A DNA stretch of 64,000 nucleotides from Roseiarcus sp963824475 (lineage in GTDB: Bacteria; Pseudomonadota; Alphaproteobacteria; Rhizobiales; Beijerinckiaceae), in contig CAWGPR010000002.1 in NCBI GenBank assembly GCA_963824475.1, positions 248,001 to 312,000 of the forward strand, given 5' to 3'. The translations under genes were made by a program, and so were the position numbers. The notes beneath the pieces were generated by a model that saw only the letters and a list, made by a program, of their open reading frames with translations, did not search any database and was not told the DNA's origin. Numbering within the stretch: position 1 is the stretch's first letter; every line of letters begins with the position of its first letter. Below are positions 26,593 through 36,125 of this stretch, one piece after another.

Positions 26593-27624
26593 ATGACTAC
26601 TGCCGTGCTCGCGTCGGCGACACCCAACCTTGCGCCGTACTCGCTGCGCGACGCGCCGTCCTTTATTGAGCGGCAGCTTCCGGTGGGCCGGCTGTCGACG
26701 GAGGCGTACAAGGAGCGCAAGGCTGGGGCCGGCCAGACACTGACTGCGCTCGGCTCCTACTGGAAGGGCCGCAAGCCGCTGATCCTGGTGCGGGCGGTGA
26801 TACTCGGCTGCCTGCTACCGGCGACCGAAAATGCGGCGACGGACCTCGATATTTTCCTCAAGTTAATGGCGATGGACGACGCAGCATTCGGACGGCGGTT
26901 CGACAAGAGCGCGGCCGAATTTGCACGTTTGTTGCCCGGGTACGCGGAGCTTGTGACCGAAGAACGGGGTCGAGGCCGAGCGTGGCGAGACGACCTCTCA
27001 GACGAACAGCGGATCGCGCGGATTGCCGAGGGGCTTACGAGCTTGCCTTATGCCGACCGCGTGAAGATCGTGCGGCGGCCGGAGGAGAGTGGCGAGGCAG
27101 AGGTACTCGCGCCTGTCTGGGGCGATGTGAACCGCCGCCTTGGCACAAGCGCGCGCTCGCTGCCGGAGCTTGTCGAGCAACTCGGCGTTGCACGCTATGG
27201 CCATCGGCCGAAGGTGGCAGACACGTTCTGCGGCGGCGGGTCGATCCCCTTTGAGGCCGCGCGCCTCGGTTGCGACGTTTACGCTTCGGACCTTAATCCG
27301 ATCGCCTGCATGCTGACTTGGGGCGCTTTCAACATCATTGGCGCATCGAAGGAGAGACGAGCCGAGGTCGAAGCGGCCCAGAAACAAGTCGCCGACGCAG
27401 TTGACGCAGAGATCACACGACTCGGCGTCGAGCATGACGTGAACGGCAATCGCGCTAAGGCTTACCTCTACTGCTTGGAGACCCGTTGCCCCAAGACGGG
27501 CTGGATGGTGCCGATGGCACCATCCTGGGTCATTTCCAAAACTCGCAACGTGGTCGCGAAGCTAGTCCCAGAGTCGGCGAACAGGCGATACGCTGCCGAT
27601 TCCGACGAAGCCGCCCGGGTATAA
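26593..27624 (+). pseudogene. DUF1156 adenine-specific DNA methylase, 5' fragment (cut by IS21)
   Basis: The first 334 residues belong to a DUF1156 (COG1743) methylase: N-terminal FIERQLPVGRLSTEAYKERK, the SAM-binding loop DTFCGGGSIPFEAARLG (210-226) with YASDLNPIA, and a Zn-ribbon-like CLETRCPKTGW (294-304). At RRYA the frame enters the IS21 end (27594) and stops ten codons later. The DPPY catalytic motif lies in the 3' fragment beyond the IS. Removing the IS and one 7-bp duplicate restores RRYAIEIHSGVSAADM in frame. As it stands the fragment cannot methylate DNA. Confidence 0.9.
27587..27593. repeat. 7-bp target duplication of the IS21 element (left)
   Basis: GATACGC, repeated at 30239-30245 directly outside the other IS end. 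Confidence 0.85.
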
Positions 27625-27739
27625 CGGGATAATGCCGCCCGGGATTCCTGAATGATGCCGCCCACCGTAACGGAATGATGCCGCCCGGGTCGCGAGCCTC
27701 GCTGGCCGATGGATTGTTGTCACCGGCTGTGGTGTTGGG

Positions 27740-28486
27740 TCAAGCCTTCCTTGATTGCTTTGCTTGTGTCCGACGCAGGCTTTCGCCGGCGAGTTCGATG
27801 CGATGAGCGTTATGGATGAGACGGTCAAGGATGGCGTCGGCGTAGGTGGGATCGCCGATGATTTCGTGCCAACGGTCGATCGGAAGCTGGGAGGTGATCA
27901 CCGTGGAGCGGCGTCCATAGCGCTCTTCAAGGATTTCCAGGAGATCATGCCGCGCGACGGCGTCGAGTGGCTCAAGCCCCCAATCATCGAGGATGAGAAG
28001 GTCGGCTCGGCCGAGGTTGCGTAAGATGCGGGGATGGCGCCCGTCGCCGCGGGCCAGCGCGAGATCCTCGAACAGACGGGGTGCCCGCTGATAGATGACC
28101 GACCGATTGTCGCGACAGGCTTTGTGGCCAAGCGCTGAGGCCAGCCAACTCTTGCCGACGCCTGTCGGACCGACGAGAACCAAATTGTCGTGGGCGCTGA
28201 TCCACTCGCCCTCGACCAGCTTTTGGAACAGCGCGCGGTCGAGACCGCGGGGGCTTCGGTAATCGACATCCTCGACGCTTGCGTGCTGGCGCAATTTGGC
28301 GACGCGCAGCCGCGCCGCGAAGCGCTTGTCCTGCCGCCAGGACGCCTCGCGATCGAGCAGAAGCCCGAGCCATTCGTGATGGCCGAGGCCGCCGGCTTCC
28401 CCGTTGGCGACGAGTTCGGCGAAGGCCTTGGCCATGCCATGCAGGCCAAGGGCGCTGAGTTGATCGAGGGTGGGATGCTTGAGCAA
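27740..28486 (-). CDS. istB: IstB, ATP-binding helper of IS21 transposition
   Basis: 248 residues from a TTG start (reads LLKHPTLDQL). The TTG is preceded at a normal distance by TAGGAGAAA, which overlaps the istA stop, and gives the usual IstB length. Walker A VGPTGVGKS, Walker B LLILDDWG and sensor-like STVITSQLP are present, as in DnaA/DnaC-like AAA+ proteins. IstB assembles on target DNA and directs IstA. The frame is open further upstream, but that part is shadow of istA. Confidence 0.9.
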   Translation of the reverse strand: MLKHPTLDQLSALGLHGMAKAFAELVANGEAGGLGHHEWLGLLLDREASWRQDKRFAARLRVAKLRQHASVEDVDYRSPRGLDRALFQKLVEGEWISAHDNLVLVGPTGVGKSWLASALGHKACRDNRSVIYQRAPRLFEDLALARGDGRHPRILRNLGRADLLILDDWGLEPLDAVARHDLLEILEERYGRRSTVITSQLPIDRWHEIIGDPTYADAILDRLIHNAHRIELAGESLRRTQAKQSRKA

Positions 28487-28496
28487 GCCGTTTCTC

Positions 28497-30047
28497 CTAA
28501 TTGTAGTAGCGCGGCCCACGGATGTTGGCGTGCAGGATCGGCGTTCCGTCCGTGGAGCGCTGGCGCGCGGGACGCCGGTCGAGGCTGTTGTCGAGGATGG
28601 ATTTGACCGAGCCGTAGGTCCGCGCGCCGATGTCGATGGCGCGTTCGGCGGCGGCTTCCAGGCGCTCGGCGCCATGGGGACCCGCGAGCCGGACGATGCC
28701 TAGGCAGGCGCGAAAGCCCTGCTCGGGATGCGGTCGCGCCTCAAGGATCAGTTCGCACAGGGCCGCCGTCGCCGGCCCGATCAGGCGCGCGTCGGCGCGG
28801 ATGCGTTCAATCGTCCAGCCGGCATAGCGCCGATGGCTGGACGGCATGTGCTCGGAGACGGTGGTGTGCTTGTGGTTGCCGCTTGCCCGCACATGCGCGG
28901 CGATCCGCTCGCCCTTGAGGAAAATCTCGACGGTCCGCACCGTCATCCGCGCGTCGACCTCGGCGCGGATGAAACGATGGGGCACGCTGTAATAATGGGC
29001 GGCGACCTCGACGTGATAGTCGATGCCGACGCGGCATGTCCGCCATTCCGAGAACTCGTACGGCTCGGCCGGCAGGGACCTCAGCGATGGCCGATCGACC
29101 GTCTCCAGCAATTGCCGGCGCGTTGCGCCGAGCCGGCGGATCGGGCGGTGTTCATTGAGGTGCGTCATGAGATCGGCGATCGCCGCGTTGACGTCCGCCA
29201 GGCTGTAAAAGGTTCGGTGACGCAGCCGCCCGAGCAGCCATCGCTCGACGATGAGCACGGCCTGCTCAACCTTCGCTTTGTCCCGGGGCCGCCGCGGCCG
29301 CGCCGGCAAAATGGCGGCTCCGTAATGCGCCGCCATTTCGGCATAGGTCCGATTGACCTGAGGATCGTAAAGGCAGGCCTTGATGACGGCGGTCTTCGTA
29401 TTGTCCGGCACGAGCAATTGCGGGACGCCGCCGATCGCCTGGAGCGCGCGCACATGGGCGTCGATCCAGTCGGGGAGCGCCTGCGTCCAGCTCGCGTGCG
29501 CGAAGGTGAAGCTCGAGGCGCCGAGCACGGCGACGAAGATCTGCGCCATGCGGATCTCCCCGGTGAGCCGGTCAACGACCACCGGGACCCCGTCGCCCGC
29601 GTAATCGACGAACAACCGCTCGCCCGCCGCGTGCGTCTGCCGCATCGTCGGCGACAGCTTCGCTTCAAAACCGCGATAGAGTTCGCAAAACCGCGAATAG
29701 CTGTAACCGCCGGGGTCGGCCGCGATATATTCGTCCCAGACGATCAGCAGAGTGACGTGCTTGCGCTTCAACTCCCGATGGACCGTGGGCCAGTCCGGCT
29801 CGGCGTGGCGGCGGTGTCCCCGTTTGCTTCTGCGATTGGCGTAAAGCGCCGCCTCCAGTTCGGCGTCGCCGATCCCCTCCGGCAACGGCCAAGAAAGCCC
29901 AGCGCTGTCCAAACGACTCAACGTCTCTCGAACCGTCGAAGGCGCGAGGCCAAGACGCCGCGCGATCTCGCGCGTCGGCAGGCTGGTTGAAAACTTCAGA
30001 CGAATGATCTCGCGCGCCTGGCGCATCGAAACTCTTTCCGCTGGCAT
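28497..30047 (-). CDS. istA: IstA transposase of IS21
   Basis: 516 residues. The N-terminal HTH reads TREIARRLGLAPSTVRETL. The DDE core follows: FVDYAGDGVPV (first Asp), LLVPDNTKTAV (second Asp) and DKAKVEQAVL (Glu). The C-terminal beta-rich part (CRVGIDYHVEVAAHYYSVPH) is typical of IstA. Length is normal and no lesion is seen. It is co-transcribed with istB, whose start is 10 bases downstream. Confidence 0.92.
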   Translation of the reverse strand: MPAERVSMRQAREIIRLKFSTSLPTREIARRLGLAPSTVRETLSRLDSAGLSWPLPEGIGDAELEAALYANRRSKRGHRRHAEPDWPTVHRELKRKHVTLLIVWDEYIAADPGGYSYSRFCELYRGFEAKLSPTMRQTHAAGERLFVDYAGDGVPVVVDRLTGEIRMAQIFVAVLGASSFTFAHASWTQALPDWIDAHVRALQAIGGVPQLLVPDNTKTAVIKACLYDPQVNRTYAEMAAHYGAAILPARPRRPRDKAKVEQAVLIVERWLLGRLRHRTFYSLADVNAAIADLMTHLNEHRPIRRLGATRRQLLETVDRPSLRSLPAEPYEFSEWRTCRVGIDYHVEVAAHYYSVPHRFIRAEVDARMTVRTVEIFLKGERIAAHVRASGNHKHTTVSEHMPSSHRRYAGWTIERIRADARLIGPATAALCELILEARPHPEQGFRACLGIVRLAGPHGAERLEAAAERAIDIGARTYGSVKSILDNSLDRRPARQRSTDGTPILHANIRGPRYYN

Positions 30048-30238
30048 CGATCGCTCCCTTGGATTGCCAAAGGAGCGACCCTAAACAGGCCAGCGGAGGC
30101 GCTCGTCGCCGTCAAAAACCCCGGGCGGCATCATTCCGTTCCGGTGGGCGGCATCATCTCGTTTTGGTGGGCGGCATCATTCCGTTACGACGGGCGACAT
30201 CATCTCGTTTTGGTGGGCGACATCGTCAGGAATCAGCA

Positions 30239-30245
30239 GATACGC
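30239..30245. repeat. 7-bp target duplication of the IS21 element (right)
   Basis: GATACGC, matching 27587-27593. Confidence 0.85.
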
Positions 30246-32197
30246 CATTGAAATACATTCCGGGGTTTCGGCCGCCGACATGGAGGAGGCTGAAAAGGGG
30301 ACAGTTCGGGACGGTCGAACTCGTTCACCTGATGAACTCGGAGCGGTCGGGCGTTGAGATTAGGACTATCCGTGGCGACTACCGAGATGCTGACGGGGTG
30401 ACGCGCAATCAGCTTCGATTGTGGGAGAAGTTAGACTTCGTGCCGCGCCCCGATGACATCTATCAGGAACAACTCTACTGCGTTCAATGGATGACCAAGG
30501 AGAGTCTGCACAGAAGACGGCCGGAGACTTTCTTCGCAGGCGTCACAGCCCAAGATACGGCGCGCGAACGCAAAGTCGAAGCAATTCTCGCCAAGAACCT
30601 TGCGCTTTGGCAGGAACAGGGCCTTGTTCCAGATATGTCGATCGAGCCAGGGGACGAGACGACGCGGCTATACCGCGAGCGCGGGTGGACCCATTGGCAT
30701 CACTTGTTCAATGCTCGACAGATACTTGTTCTATCGCGTGCTTCTAAAGCTGCTAAACAAAGTGCGACGTTGGCGATCTTCCTCTGCGATTTGGCGAACT
30801 ATTTCTCGCGCCTCTGCGGCGTGAAGTCGGGCGGGGCGGGACCGCGACCGGAAGAAATTTGGATGGGAGGTACGTTCACCAACCAGGCGCTAAACCCCTT
30901 GTTCAACTACGGTTGTCGCTCTTGGGCCGGCGCGCCGTCGCGACCACTGCGCCATGTGACGGTTGGGGAATTCTCAGAGGAAGTCAAAACGTGTGCAGCC
31001 GTGGAGGTTAACAAAGGCAACGACATCTTTGTTACCGACCCGCCTTACGCAGACGCGATCAACTATCACGAAATCACGGAATTCTTCATTGCCTGGCTGC
31101 GCAAGAACCCGCCGCCGCCATTCGACCAATGGCTCTGGGACTCGCGCCGTGATCTAGCCATCAAAGGCAAAGACGAGCAATTCCGCCGCGACATGGTCGC
31201 CGCCTATGGCGCAATGACCCGACATATGCCCGACAACGGCTTACAGGTGGTGATGTTCACCCACCAAAACGCCGACGTCTGGGCCGATCTCGGCGCGATC
31301 CTCTGGGCGGCCGGGCTTCATGTGACTGCTGCTTGGAATGTCGTCACCGAGACCGAGAGCGCACTGAAGGAGGGCAACTACGTCCAAGGCACCGTCTGCC
31401 TTGTCTTGCGAAAGCGTGTGGGCCAAGCCAACGCGCGGCGGATGGAGATCGAGGCGGAAATCGAGGAGGCCGTCGCGGCGCAGGTTGGCCGCCTCACCGC
31501 GCTTGACAACTCCTGGCACGAGCGCAGCAACGCGGAGTCGCTTTATACCGACGGCGACCTGACGCTCGCGGCCTACGCCGCCGCGCTCCAGGTCGTCACC
31601 GGGTACTCCTCGATCGACCGCCAACCACTCGACCGCGATCTCTACCGCAAGTTCGCCAAGGGCGAGACGACAATGCTGCGCGAGTTGATCTCCTATGCCG
31701 AGGCGGTGGCGAACAACTTGCTCGTTCCTGAGGGGTTCCCGAGGGACATGTGGCGCGACCTCAAGACGCCCGAGCGGTACTACGTGCGCATGCTCGACAT
31801 GGAAGCGAGGGGCTCGGCTAAGGTCGCCGATTTCCAGAATTTCGCGAAGAGCTTCGCCTTCGGCGACTACGCTATGCTGATGGCCTCGACCGCCGCCAAC
31901 GCGGCATCGCTCGCTGGCGCGGCCGTCCTCAAGGGCCGCATGCTGGAGGGCGACGGCTTCGCCATGACGCAGCTGCGACAGGTCCTGTTTGCGATCTGGA
32001 AGACGATGGAGGGCACGCGCGATCCGAAACGCGGCGTGACGATCCTCAAGACCGAATACGCCGCCGACTACTGGCAGCGCCGGCAGAAGCTGATCGCACT
32101 CGCGTCCTATGTCACTTTGAAGACAAAGACGACCCGCCCGGAAGAAAGCGCCGCCGCCGAGGAGCTAGCTGAAGCGTTGAAGCTCGACCGCGTCTGA
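30239..32197 (+). pseudogene. DUF1156 adenine-specific DNA methylase, 3' fragment (with +1 frameshift)
   Basis: After the IS, the native frame continues RYAIEIHSGVSAADM to GTVRDGR (about 30318) and then meets a stop. One base later, the +1 frame continues LVHLMNSERSGVEIRTIRG and stays open to 32197. An extra A at 30318/30319 (GGTCGAACTC) would explain this. The rest contains RGWTHWHHLF, the catalytic motif TDPPYADAINYHE and a long helical C-terminus. So the gene carries two lesions: the IS21 insertion and a frameshift. A start inside this fragment could still express an inactive C-terminal piece. Confidence 0.88.
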
Positions 32198-32233
32198 TCG
32201 CCATGAACGCGGCGCACCTGGGTTGTCCCCAAG

Positions 32234-34987
32234 ATGCCGATTGAGCGCTTTTCGTCCCGGCGCGAAGCGCTTGGTCCTGTTCTTTCGACCCGTCTCAAGG
32301 GGGCGACCCGATACCTCCGTATCGCGGGTTATTTCCGATCCTCGCTGCTGGAGGTTGTCGGGGAGTCGTTTGAGACGGTCGACGAAATAAAAGTCGTCTG
32401 CAACGGCGACCTCGACCCGTTCGATGTGAAGGTCGCCAAGGCGGCGCGTGATGGCCAAGAGGCGCTGGCGCGAACGCTGGTCTCGTCTTGGCAGTCGACC
32501 GAAGACAGCGTCGACTTATTGCTCGTGCGCGAACGGTATCGCCGTCTTCATGACCTGCTCGCTTCCGGCCGCATGAAGGTGCGCGTGGTGCCGCGCGATG
32601 ACCAAAACGTCTTCGTCCACGGCAAGGCCGGCGTCATCGAGCACTCTGACGGACGGCTCTATTCTTTCGTCGGCAGCGTCAACAACTCCGCCAGCGCCTT
32701 CCGGCACGCCTACGAAATCCTTTGGGGCGACGACGACGCACATTCGGCCGAATGGGTGCGCGAAGAATTCGAGCATTTCTGGAGACAAGGCGTCGACCTG
32801 CCCAACGCGGTCGTCAAGCATGTCGCGGCGATGGCGAACCGCATCGAGTATCGCTCGATCGAGGAGGCGCGCGGGGCCGACGGGGGCGTGCAGGTGGACG
32901 CCGTACTCGCCGAGCGGCCGATCTACAAGGGCGGGCGAATCCTGCGGTCGTGGCAGAAGCGGTTCGTCCAGACTTGCGTCGATGACTGGCGGTTGCATGG
33001 CAAGGCGCGCTACCTACTCGCGGACGACGTTGGGCTCGGCAAGACCCTGTCGATGGCGGCGGCGGCTTTGGTTCTCTCGCTGCTCGATGACAAACCGGTG
33101 CTGATACTCGCGCCAGCGACCTTGATGTGGCAGTGGCAGGACGAGCTTGACGACAAGCTCGGCGTGCCTGCGGCGGTCTGGTCGACCCAGAAGAAGTGCT
33201 GGCTCGACACCGAACGCCGACCGCTGACCCAGAAGGGTGACGCGACGCTCATCTCAAAGTGCCCCTGGCGTGTCGGTATCGTATCGACTGGCCTCATCAT
33301 CAATGGCGACGACGAGGGAGAGCGGGGCGCGCTGGCGAAGAAGACGTTCGGGGTCCTCATCCTTGACGAAGCGCACAAGGCGCGAAGTTCGCGGGGCCAA
33401 AGCGGGCGTGAAGCCGCCCGACCAAACAACTTGCTCGGGTTTCTGAAGACCGTCGCCCGAAACGCGGCGAACGTCATCCTCGGGACCGCGACGCCGATCC
33501 AGATGGTTGCGGTGGAGTTGTGGGACCTGCTTTCCGCGCTCACTCAGGGCGCGCCGCAGGTGCTGGGGATGCCGTTCGACGGTGGCGAGTGGATGCGCGA
33601 GGAGTCGATCCAGTACCTGACCCATGCGCGACCTTGGCCGGCTCACGACACCAACCGTTGGGGCCTGTTTCGCAACCCGCTACCGCCAGCGAGCGAGCAT
33701 GGCATATTTCGCGACGTGCGCGCAGACGCCGGCCTCTCGGCGCGGGAAGTTGTCGGGCCGCGATACGACAACCTCAGCCCGAGCCTCCGGGCGGACTTCC
33801 TCGCCGACTTTTCGATGCTCGCGGAGAGGTGCAACCCGATCGTGCGGCGCGTCGTGCGGCGAACGCGGCCGATGCTGGAGGAACGCGGCCTGCTCAAACC
33901 GGTAGGGGTAGTGACCCATCCTCGCGACGGCGACGGTTTGTCTGGCACCTTGTTTGACAGCGACAGCGGCGGGCTCGAAATGAGCCTCGCGTTCAAGACA
34001 GCCTACGAGGCGGCGGAGTCATTCAGCCGGCTCTATGCCCAGCGTCAACCAGGCGCAGGATTTTTGAAGACCATCCTGCTGCGCCGCATCGGGTCCTCGG
34101 CGCAGGCCGGCCTCGACACGGCGCGCGTTTTGCTCAATCGGCTTGACGTTCCTCTCGTTCCTGAGGACGAGGTTGGAGACGAGGGCGCGCCCGACGGCGT
34201 CGCTCCGCCTGATCCCGAAGAGATCGCGTTGCTGCGCGAGGTCGAGCGCAACCTGGAGGCTGTCGTTGCGGGGGGCGACATCGACCCCAAGGTACAGGTC
34301 GTTCTCCACTACCTGCGCGACCGGCAGTGGCTGGAGACCAACGGCGCGATCATCTTCAGCCAGTACCTGACGACGGCGCAGTGGGTCTTGGAGGCGCTCT
34401 GCGAGGCGTTCCCGAGCGAGCCCGTCGCCCTCTATGCCGGCGGCGCGGCGTCCTTCGTCCAGCGCGGCCAAAGTCGAACGAAGGCGTCGCGCGAGCTGAT
34501 CAAGCGTTACATTCAGGACGGCGACATACGGCTCGTCTGCGCGACCGACGCGGCGTGCGAAGGGCTAAACCTCCAGCGGCTCGGCGCGCAGGTGAATATC
34601 GACATGCCCTGGAACCCGTCGCGCCTCGAACAGCGCAAGGGCCGCATCCAGCGCATCGGCCAGGTCCGCGACAACGTCCAGGTCCTTAGCTTGCGCTACG
34701 CCGGCACGGTCGAGGACGAAGTCTACGCCGCCCTGTCGCATCGCTTCGGCGACATCTTCGCCGTTCTCGGCCAGTTGCCGGACGCCTTCGAAGATGACTG
34801 GATTGACGCGGTCCTCAAAGACCGCTCCGCTGTCCAGCACTTTTCCCAGCGCGTCGATAGGACCAGGCCCCCGATGGAGCTGCGCTATCTCCGCGACGTC
34901 GCCGACGACCACGGACTTGATTGGGAATACACGGAAAAGGTGCTCTCCTCGCGCGACATTGACGAGTGGATGCGGAAGGGGTGGTGA
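32234..34987 (+). CDS. PLD-domain SNF2-type helicase of the defence locus
   Basis: 917 residues. Residues ~1-190 form a phospholipase D-like nuclease domain: FVHGKAGVIEH (HxK at 129-131) and FVGSVNNSASAF. A SNF2/SF2 ATPase follows: ADDVGLGKT (264-271), ILDEAH (376-381), LGTATP, then the second lobe with IIFSQYL, CATDAACEGLNLQ and RKGRIQRIGQ. This pairing accompanies DUF499/DUF1156 loci and is probably the nucleic-acid-remodelling or cleaving arm. The gene is intact although the upstream methylase is not. It starts 36 bp after the methylase stop and converges with the Abi gene. Confidence 0.9.
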   Translation: MPIERFSSRREALGPVLSTRLKGATRYLRIAGYFRSSLLEVVGESFETVDEIKVVCNGDLDPFDVKVAKAARDGQEALARTLVSSWQSTEDSVDLLLVRERYRRLHDLLASGRMKVRVVPRDDQNVFVHGKAGVIEHSDGRLYSFVGSVNNSASAFRHAYEILWGDDDAHSAEWVREEFEHFWRQGVDLPNAVVKHVAAMANRIEYRSIEEARGADGGVQVDAVLAERPIYKGGRILRSWQKRFVQTCVDDWRLHGKARYLLADDVGLGKTLSMAAAALVLSLLDDKPVLILAPATLMWQWQDELDDKLGVPAAVWSTQKKCWLDTERRPLTQKGDATLISKCPWRVGIVSTGLIINGDDEGERGALAKKTFGVLILDEAHKARSSRGQSGREAARPNNLLGFLKTVARNAANVILGTATPIQMVAVELWDLLSALTQGAPQVLGMPFDGGEWMREESIQYLTHARPWPAHDTNRWGLFRNPLPPASEHGIFRDVRADAGLSAREVVGPRYDNLSPSLRADFLADFSMLAERCNPIVRRVVRRTRPMLEERGLLKPVGVVTHPRDGDGLSGTLFDSDSGGLEMSLAFKTAYEAAESFSRLYAQRQPGAGFLKTILLRRIGSSAQAGLDTARVLLNRLDVPLVPEDEVGDEGAPDGVAPPDPEEIALLREVERNLEAVVAGGDIDPKVQVVLHYLRDRQWLETNGAIIFSQYLTTAQWVLEALCEAFPSEPVALYAGGAASFVQRGQSRTKASRELIKRYIQDGDIRLVCATDAACEGLNLQRLGAQVNIDMPWNPSRLEQRKGRIQRIGQVRDNVQVLSLRYAGTVEDEVYAALSHRFGDIFAVLGQLPDAFEDDWIDAVLKDRSAVQHFSQRVDRTRPPMELRYLRDVADDHGLDWEYTEKVLSSRDIDEWMRKGW

Positions 34988-35014
34988 CATCGTCGCTACC
35001 CGCCGGTCTCTGCC

Positions 35015-35896
35015 TCAATGCCGATTGAGGGCTTTCGTCGGGTACTTCTGCTGCCACGTCTCCAACAGGAAGAGCGCGACCGTGCTAGCCGAGTGTATGG
35101 CCAACCGGGCGATGCGAGCGTCAATGCGCCTGAACCCGCGCTCTCGGCCGTGGGCGTCGCCAGCGTGCGTCCTCAGCGCCCCTATTCCCTCAATTGCCGT
35201 GGCGAGGCCGCTCAGGACCTTGCGCACGTCGTCGACGATCTCCTGAGCGAAATCCGCACGATCAGGGGAAATTCCCAGCGGCTCGCGGACCGCTTTGTAG
35301 AGTGCGCCAATGTCCTTGCGCTGGGGCAGCGGTGTGCCCAGCTCCAGTAGGATTGAACGACACATGCTCTCGATCGTCGAGCACGCGGCCGTTACCGCAT
35401 CTTCGGGATCATGTTCTGCGCTTGCAAGCGCGCGATCCAAGTCCCTGCGCACTGTGTCGAAGTCGAGAACCTCCGACCTGTCGACAAGCTCTGCGATAAC
35501 CTGCGCGTGCGTACCTACAGCTACGAGGCGCATGGTTTGCCCGCGCCGTTGCAGTTCGAGCCCGTCGTACCCAAGATACTTGTTGAGGTACTCGACTACG
35601 CTGGCCAGCTTCTCCGGCGCATCCACGAAGTCCCGTGGATCGGCGGCGGCCTCTATGATGCGAGGCAGAAGCGTTTGTGCGTCCTCGCCCCGCGCAACCG
35701 CGATCAGACACTCGGTCAGAACGGGCAGGCGAGAGTTGCTGCCGACTCGAAGGTCGACGTTGCAGGACCGCATGAAGCGCTCGAGCTTCGGGCCACTTCG
35801 ATACAGCCCGACCATGGGGGTGGTGTCGTTGGCCGACCCGCCAGAAATCACGAAGGCGAGCGCCTCGATCGTCTGCGGCGAGAGCTTGACCTCCAT
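35015..35896 (-). CDS. Abortive-infection family protein (Abi-C type C-terminus)
   Basis: 293 residues. The C-terminal half reads ACSTIESMCRSILLELG, then KDIGALYKAVREPLGI and GALRTHAGDAHGRERG, the hallmark of the Abi-C (HEPN-like) domain of abortive-infection proteins. The N-terminal half is helical with no named domain. Such proteins are thought to stop growth of infected cells, often by RNA damage; that mechanism is inferred here. It converges on the helicase gene with 27 bp between stops, so it is an independent unit in the same island. Confidence 0.8.
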   Translation of the reverse strand: MEVKLSPQTIEALAFVISGGSANDTTPMVGLYRSGPKLERFMRSCNVDLRVGSNSRLPVLTECLIAVARGEDAQTLLPRIIEAAADPRDFVDAPEKLASVVEYLNKYLGYDGLELQRRGQTMRLVAVGTHAQVIAELVDRSEVLDFDTVRRDLDRALASAEHDPEDAVTAACSTIESMCRSILLELGTPLPQRKDIGALYKAVREPLGISPDRADFAQEIVDDVRKVLSGLATAIEGIGALRTHAGDAHGRERGFRRIDARIARLAIHSASTVALFLLETWQQKYPTKALNRH

Positions 35897-36055
35897 TTTA
35901 ATCAGCCATGCAAATAATCACGCGACCCCCAATATACAGTCCTCGACTTCCGCGACAACGCGCTCAGATGGCGTCGGGACGGGCCTCAGGAACCCAGGCA
36001 GGGCCGGGCTGTCATGGTAGTCGGTCGGCATGGAGGAGCCATTTGCGAGGCCGGC

Positions 36056-36071
36056 GTGCAGGTGCCTGCAC
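36056..36071. repeat. Near-palindromic 16-mer, copy 4
   Basis: GTGCAGGTGCCTGCAC, about 160 bp upstream of the Abi gene start. It matches copy 3 (22362-22377) in orientation with one mismatch, so the two form a direct repeat around the 13.7-kb defence module. Confidence 0.6.
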
Positions 36072-36125
36072 AAATTCTAGCGACGCATCGGGAGCTGGCA
36101 CGTTCACTTAGCAGCGCCCAGACGG

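Larger units (their letters stand above)
27594..30238. mobile_element. IS21-family insertion sequence, complete
   Basis: 2645 bp, bounded by 5'-TG...CA-3'. The ends are inverted repeats (TGCCGATTCC / TGCTGATTCC outward) followed by several spaced copies of a GATGCCGCCC-type block at each end, the multiple transposase sites typical of IS21. It carries istA and istB on the minus strand and is flanked by GATACGC duplications. It interrupts the DUF1156 methylase. Both genes look intact, so the element may be mobile. Confidence 0.92.

Noticed and set aside
28728..29990. Plus-strand frame of 420 codons inside the IS
   Set aside because: Antisense to istA; composition is Arg/Asp/Gly/His-rich without motifs.
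27594..30238. Regularly spaced GATGCCGCCC/GATGTCGCCC blocks at 27620-27690 and 30120-30230 that resemble a small CRISPR array
   Set aside because: They lie at both ends of the IS21 element in inverted orientation with short, similar spacers. They are its terminal transposase-binding repeats.
30059..30238. N-terminal extension of the methylase 3' frame into the IS end
   Set aside because: Those ~60 codons are IS21 terminal repeats in translation; the native sequence begins at 30239 in a different frame.
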